A DNA stretch of 36,506 nucleotides from an uncultured Lachnospiraceae bacterium (GTDB taxonomy: Bacteria; Bacillota; Clostridia; Lachnospirales; Lachnospiraceae): assembly GCA_949743325.1 (NCBI GenBank), contig CATJTQ010000106.1, positions 1 to 36,506 on the forward strand, written 5' to 3'. Below, in pieces: positions 34,479 through 36,506 of the stretch. The notes beneath the pieces were generated by a model. It saw nothing but the letters and a program-made list of their open reading frames with translations, was not told where the DNA came from and did no database searches. The translations under genes and the position numbers were made by a program. Position 1 is the first letter of the stretch; every line of letters begins with the position of its first letter.

Positions 34479-36155
34479 CTACCTATTTATCTCTTGAGTT
34501 ACAAAAACGCCCTCTGAAAGTGATTTTAAATAGTTCTCTACATTTTGATAGATTACACCTGTCTCTGTCTCCACACCCCCGCCACGGTACAATACATAGC
34601 GTCCTCGGATCTCCCCAAATCTGCCCTCTGTCTGCTGGCACTTTTCTTCATCCAACAGATGACGATACTGATTCGGGATAACTTTTTTACTATGCTTGAT
34701 TTCATAAATATCGCAGCAGTTTTCCTCTGTGTCATATACAACCATATCAAACTCACCTACTGCAAACTGCAGCTTAAACACACGATGGTTGCACCCGGCT
34801 GCTTTCATGGTTTCCAACAACACAATATCCTCCATCATGCGTCCACGCACTTCTTCCAAAATACGCTCCATTACCATCTTCTTTTCATATTCACTCAGCG
34901 AAAAAAATGTTTCATCTTTCAAAAGTGAGTAGACAAGCGCCTGTGCCTGACAATACCGCATTCCCGGCTGTGTAAACAGAATATGTTCTATCGGATGAGT
35001 TCCGGCTGTTGCCGTCTCAATCGGACAATCGATAATTAAATCCAGTGCCTCCAGATATTCCCTTATTTCTGCAATATGAGCTTCTGTTATACCAATGGAT
35101 TGTTCCTCCTGATTTCGGATATCCAAAATATTCATCAAACATCTTGTCACAGCCTCCGTATCAATGGTATCAAGTACATTGGTACGCCTTTTCGGATTGT
35201 GCTCTTTTCTTAGATTAGATGCAGAAAGCCGTAAATCATGGGACACAAAATCCTGAGTCAGTACTTTTAAAAGGAACCGATGGTTCATATCCTCAATAAT
35301 ACGGTTAATGGCACTTGTCAGTTCCCCTGCCTCATAAAGGGTATACAAATGCCTGAAATGGTTTCCGTCCTCATAGCAGGCAAGCGAATGCTGTATATTT
35401 TTGCAGATGGCAGTATCAATATACCGCCTTGTCGTTTCATCATCACGGAACGAGGCATCTTCTGCATTCAATTCTCGGTCTTCAAAGTGAAGCTCCCCAG
35501 CACGAAGTGTCCCACCATAGCAGATGAATTCATCCATACTGTCAATACCCAGCAGTCTGGTGTATTCCCGGTATGTGATAAATGTGGTATGAATAAGCTT
35601 TGCCCGGTCATAAAGTTCCTCGTTTATTGCCAGCCAGAATCCAAGGGAATCTGTCCCTGAAAGGACGATCTTCATTCCCATTGTAGCAAACACATCTGAA
35701 AAAATAGCTGCCGAATCGATAAAGTCTTTCATGAGCGTCACCTCATCCAGAAACACAAATTTATATCCGGCATCAAACAACTTTTTCATGTCACGGTTTA
35801 CCATCGCCATTGTATCACTCCTGCGGGTTTTAATATAAGCAGATTTTAACTGGTCGTCTTTCGTCATATCTGCCACTGCCTGCCGCAGCATGGTCGTCTT
35901 TCCAGTACGTCTTAGTCCATATACCAGACAAATACGAGTTCTTTCTCCATGATACAGGTATTCTTGCAACTGGGAATAACAATCTCTTTTCTCCCAGTCA
36001 TCTACATCCTGTGACAGGGCAAGAAGTTCTCTGCCAACTGTTACATTGCATTCAAAGGATATTGTCTCCTTCAGTATTCCTTTTGTATTCTTTCTGGTTC
36101 TAGGTATTTTGGCTCTCAGTTCCTTTAACTGTGTCTGTAGCTTTTCTACATCCAT
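34479..36155 (-). CDS. AAA-family ATPase with DUF4143/PD-(D/E)XK-like C-terminus
   Basis: A 558-residue protein of the AAA_14/DUF4143 type. Walker A GLRRTGKT is at 81-88 and Walker B FVFLDEV at 133-139; a sensor-like VLSGTDS follows. The C-terminal region has EFDMVVYD and YEIKHSKK, a D-(x)n-ExK pattern of PD-(D/E)XK nuclease folds (Asp470, Glu485, Lys487). ATG at 36155 follows AGGAGGTGTAAC. Proteins of this family are widespread, scattered and of unknown function. Its base composition is visibly richer in G and C than its neighbours, which suggests recent transfer. An inverted repeat lies in its promoter region. Confidence 0.88.
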   Translation of the reverse strand: MDVEKLQTQLKELRAKIPRTRKNTKGILKETISFECNVTVGRELLALSQDVDDWEKRDCYSQLQEYLYHGERTRICLVYGLRRTGKTTMLRQAVADMTKDDQLKSAYIKTRRSDTMAMVNRDMKKLFDAGYKFVFLDEVTLMKDFIDSAAIFSDVFATMGMKIVLSGTDSLGFWLAINEELYDRAKLIHTTFITYREYTRLLGIDSMDEFICYGGTLRAGELHFEDRELNAEDASFRDDETTRRYIDTAICKNIQHSLACYEDGNHFRHLYTLYEAGELTSAINRIIEDMNHRFLLKVLTQDFVSHDLRLSASNLRKEHNPKRRTNVLDTIDTEAVTRCLMNILDIRNQEEQSIGITEAHIAEIREYLEALDLIIDCPIETATAGTHPIEHILFTQPGMRYCQAQALVYSLLKDETFFSLSEYEKKMVMERILEEVRGRMMEDIVLLETMKAAGCNHRVFKLQFAVGEFDMVVYDTEENCCDIYEIKHSKKVIPNQYRHLLDEEKCQQTEGRFGEIRGRYVLYRGGGVETETGVIYQNVENYLKSLSEGVFVTQEINR

Positions 36156-36191
36156 GTTACACCTCCTATGTAACCTCATTTTACCTAGTTA

Positions 36192-36213
36192 TAACCTATT
36201 TCTTAATAGGTTA
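36192..36213 (-). promoter_or_regulatory. Inverted repeat upstream of the AAA/DUF4143 gene, candidate operator
   Basis: TAACCTATT and AATAGGTTA flank a 4-nt spacer (9-bp perfect arms), about 37 nt before the ATG. A further TAACCT is at about 36170. Position suits autoregulation; it could also be a mobile-element end. Confidence 0.4.
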
Positions 36214-36359
36214 CACAATAATAAGATTAAAAAATAGGATTTTTCCTGACATATTGCATTTGAAAAACACTTTTTTGGGTATTAGTATAGATATCTATTT
36301 TTATATCTATCTTGTTTAACCAATCTGACAAAATACAAATAAATACTATCAAATTTATG

Positions 36360-36506
36360 TTATTTCATCTGCAAAAACACTTCCGCAGAAAATTTATTGT
36401 CATCACATTTATATTCTACGCTCCCATTATATTTCTCTACCGTCTGCCTTACATTCTCACTTCCTATACCATGATATTTCTTATCTCTTTTGCTTGTCCT
36501 CAACAC
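36360..36506 (-). CDS. GHKL sensor histidine kinase, C-terminal fragment (cut by window end)
   Basis: An open frame enters from the right edge and ends at TAA (36360-36362). Its 48 residues include SKRDKKYHGIGSENVRQTVE and KYNGSVEYKCDDNKFSAEVF, the G-box and final strands of an AgrC/LytS-type HATPase_c_5 (GHKL) kinase. The usual partner is a LytTR response regulator outside the window. No start or sensor domain can be seen. Confidence 0.82.
   Translation of the reverse strand: MLRTSKRDKKYHGIGSENVRQTVEKYNGSVEYKCDDNKFSAEVFLQMK

Noticed and set aside
36285-36315. Palindrome ATAGATATCTAT after the GHKL fragment as a terminator
   Set aside because: The stem is AT-only and has no T-run in the right direction; left as chance symmetry.

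Overview
The window reads as chromosomal DNA of a low-GC Gram-positive anaerobe of the class Clostridia, most likely a Lachnospiraceae-type gut bacterium. The grounds are AT-rich coding with strong GGAGG-type ribosome sites, an accB-accC-accD-accA/fab cluster of clostridial layout, a BspA-like repeat protein with a dockerin-like module, a class D-like sortase, a Spo0A C-terminal-like small protein and a YqhD/butanol-dehydrogenase-type alcohol dehydrogenase. The genus call is inference. Nearly all genes up to 30.4 kb lie on the minus strand.

Layout, left to right. 0-1 kb: an hsdR C-terminal remnant and two unrecognised ORFs, probably the scar of a lost or rearranged defence or mobile locus, with a perfect 16-bp inverted repeat beside it. 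1.2-2.8 kb: a secreted leucine-rich-repeat protein with a degenerate dockerin. 2.9-11.4 kb: eight tightly packed co-directional genes in the order YgjP-like metalloprotease, MoxR ATPase, DUF58, DUF4129-like membrane protein, response regulator, histidine kinase, ABC ATPase, FtsX-type permease. 11.7-17.9 kb: a fatty-acid initiation and elongation operon (acpP, fabD, fabG, accB, fabZ, accC, accD, accA) with a promoter upstream and a terminator at its end. It lacks the ketosynthase and enoyl-reductase genes usually found in it. 18-23.2 kb: an iron alcohol dehydrogenase, trpS, cysS, a DUF2156 protein and a YkgJ-like cysteine-cluster protein. 23.3-26.5 kb: a MraY-like transferase and two COG0523 GTPases, one fused to a TIGR03943/DUF1980-like domain and one carrying seven His/Cys-rich tandem repeats. 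26.8-28.2 kb: an MqsR-like toxin with an antitoxin that joins an MqsA-type zinc finger, an HTH and a Panacea/SocA domain. 28.3-30.4 kb: a soluble methyl-accepting signalling protein with a FIST sensor protein.

From 30.7 kb the character changes: plus-strand genes (sortase, Spo0A-C-like 77-residue protein, a 31-residue membrane peptide) are separated by long AT-rich gaps holding palindromes, hairpins and terminators. From 33.4 kb minus-strand accessory genes return: an alpha/beta hydrolase, an ATPase with a PD-(D/E)XK-like tail of visibly higher GC, and the C-terminus of a GHKL histidine kinase cut by the window end.

Best candidates for something not well described are the COG0523-TIGR03943 fusion beside the His/Cys-repeat GTPase, the MqsR/Panacea module, the FIST plus soluble MCP pair, the structured spacer before fabD, and the 31-residue membrane peptide with an opposing promoter.
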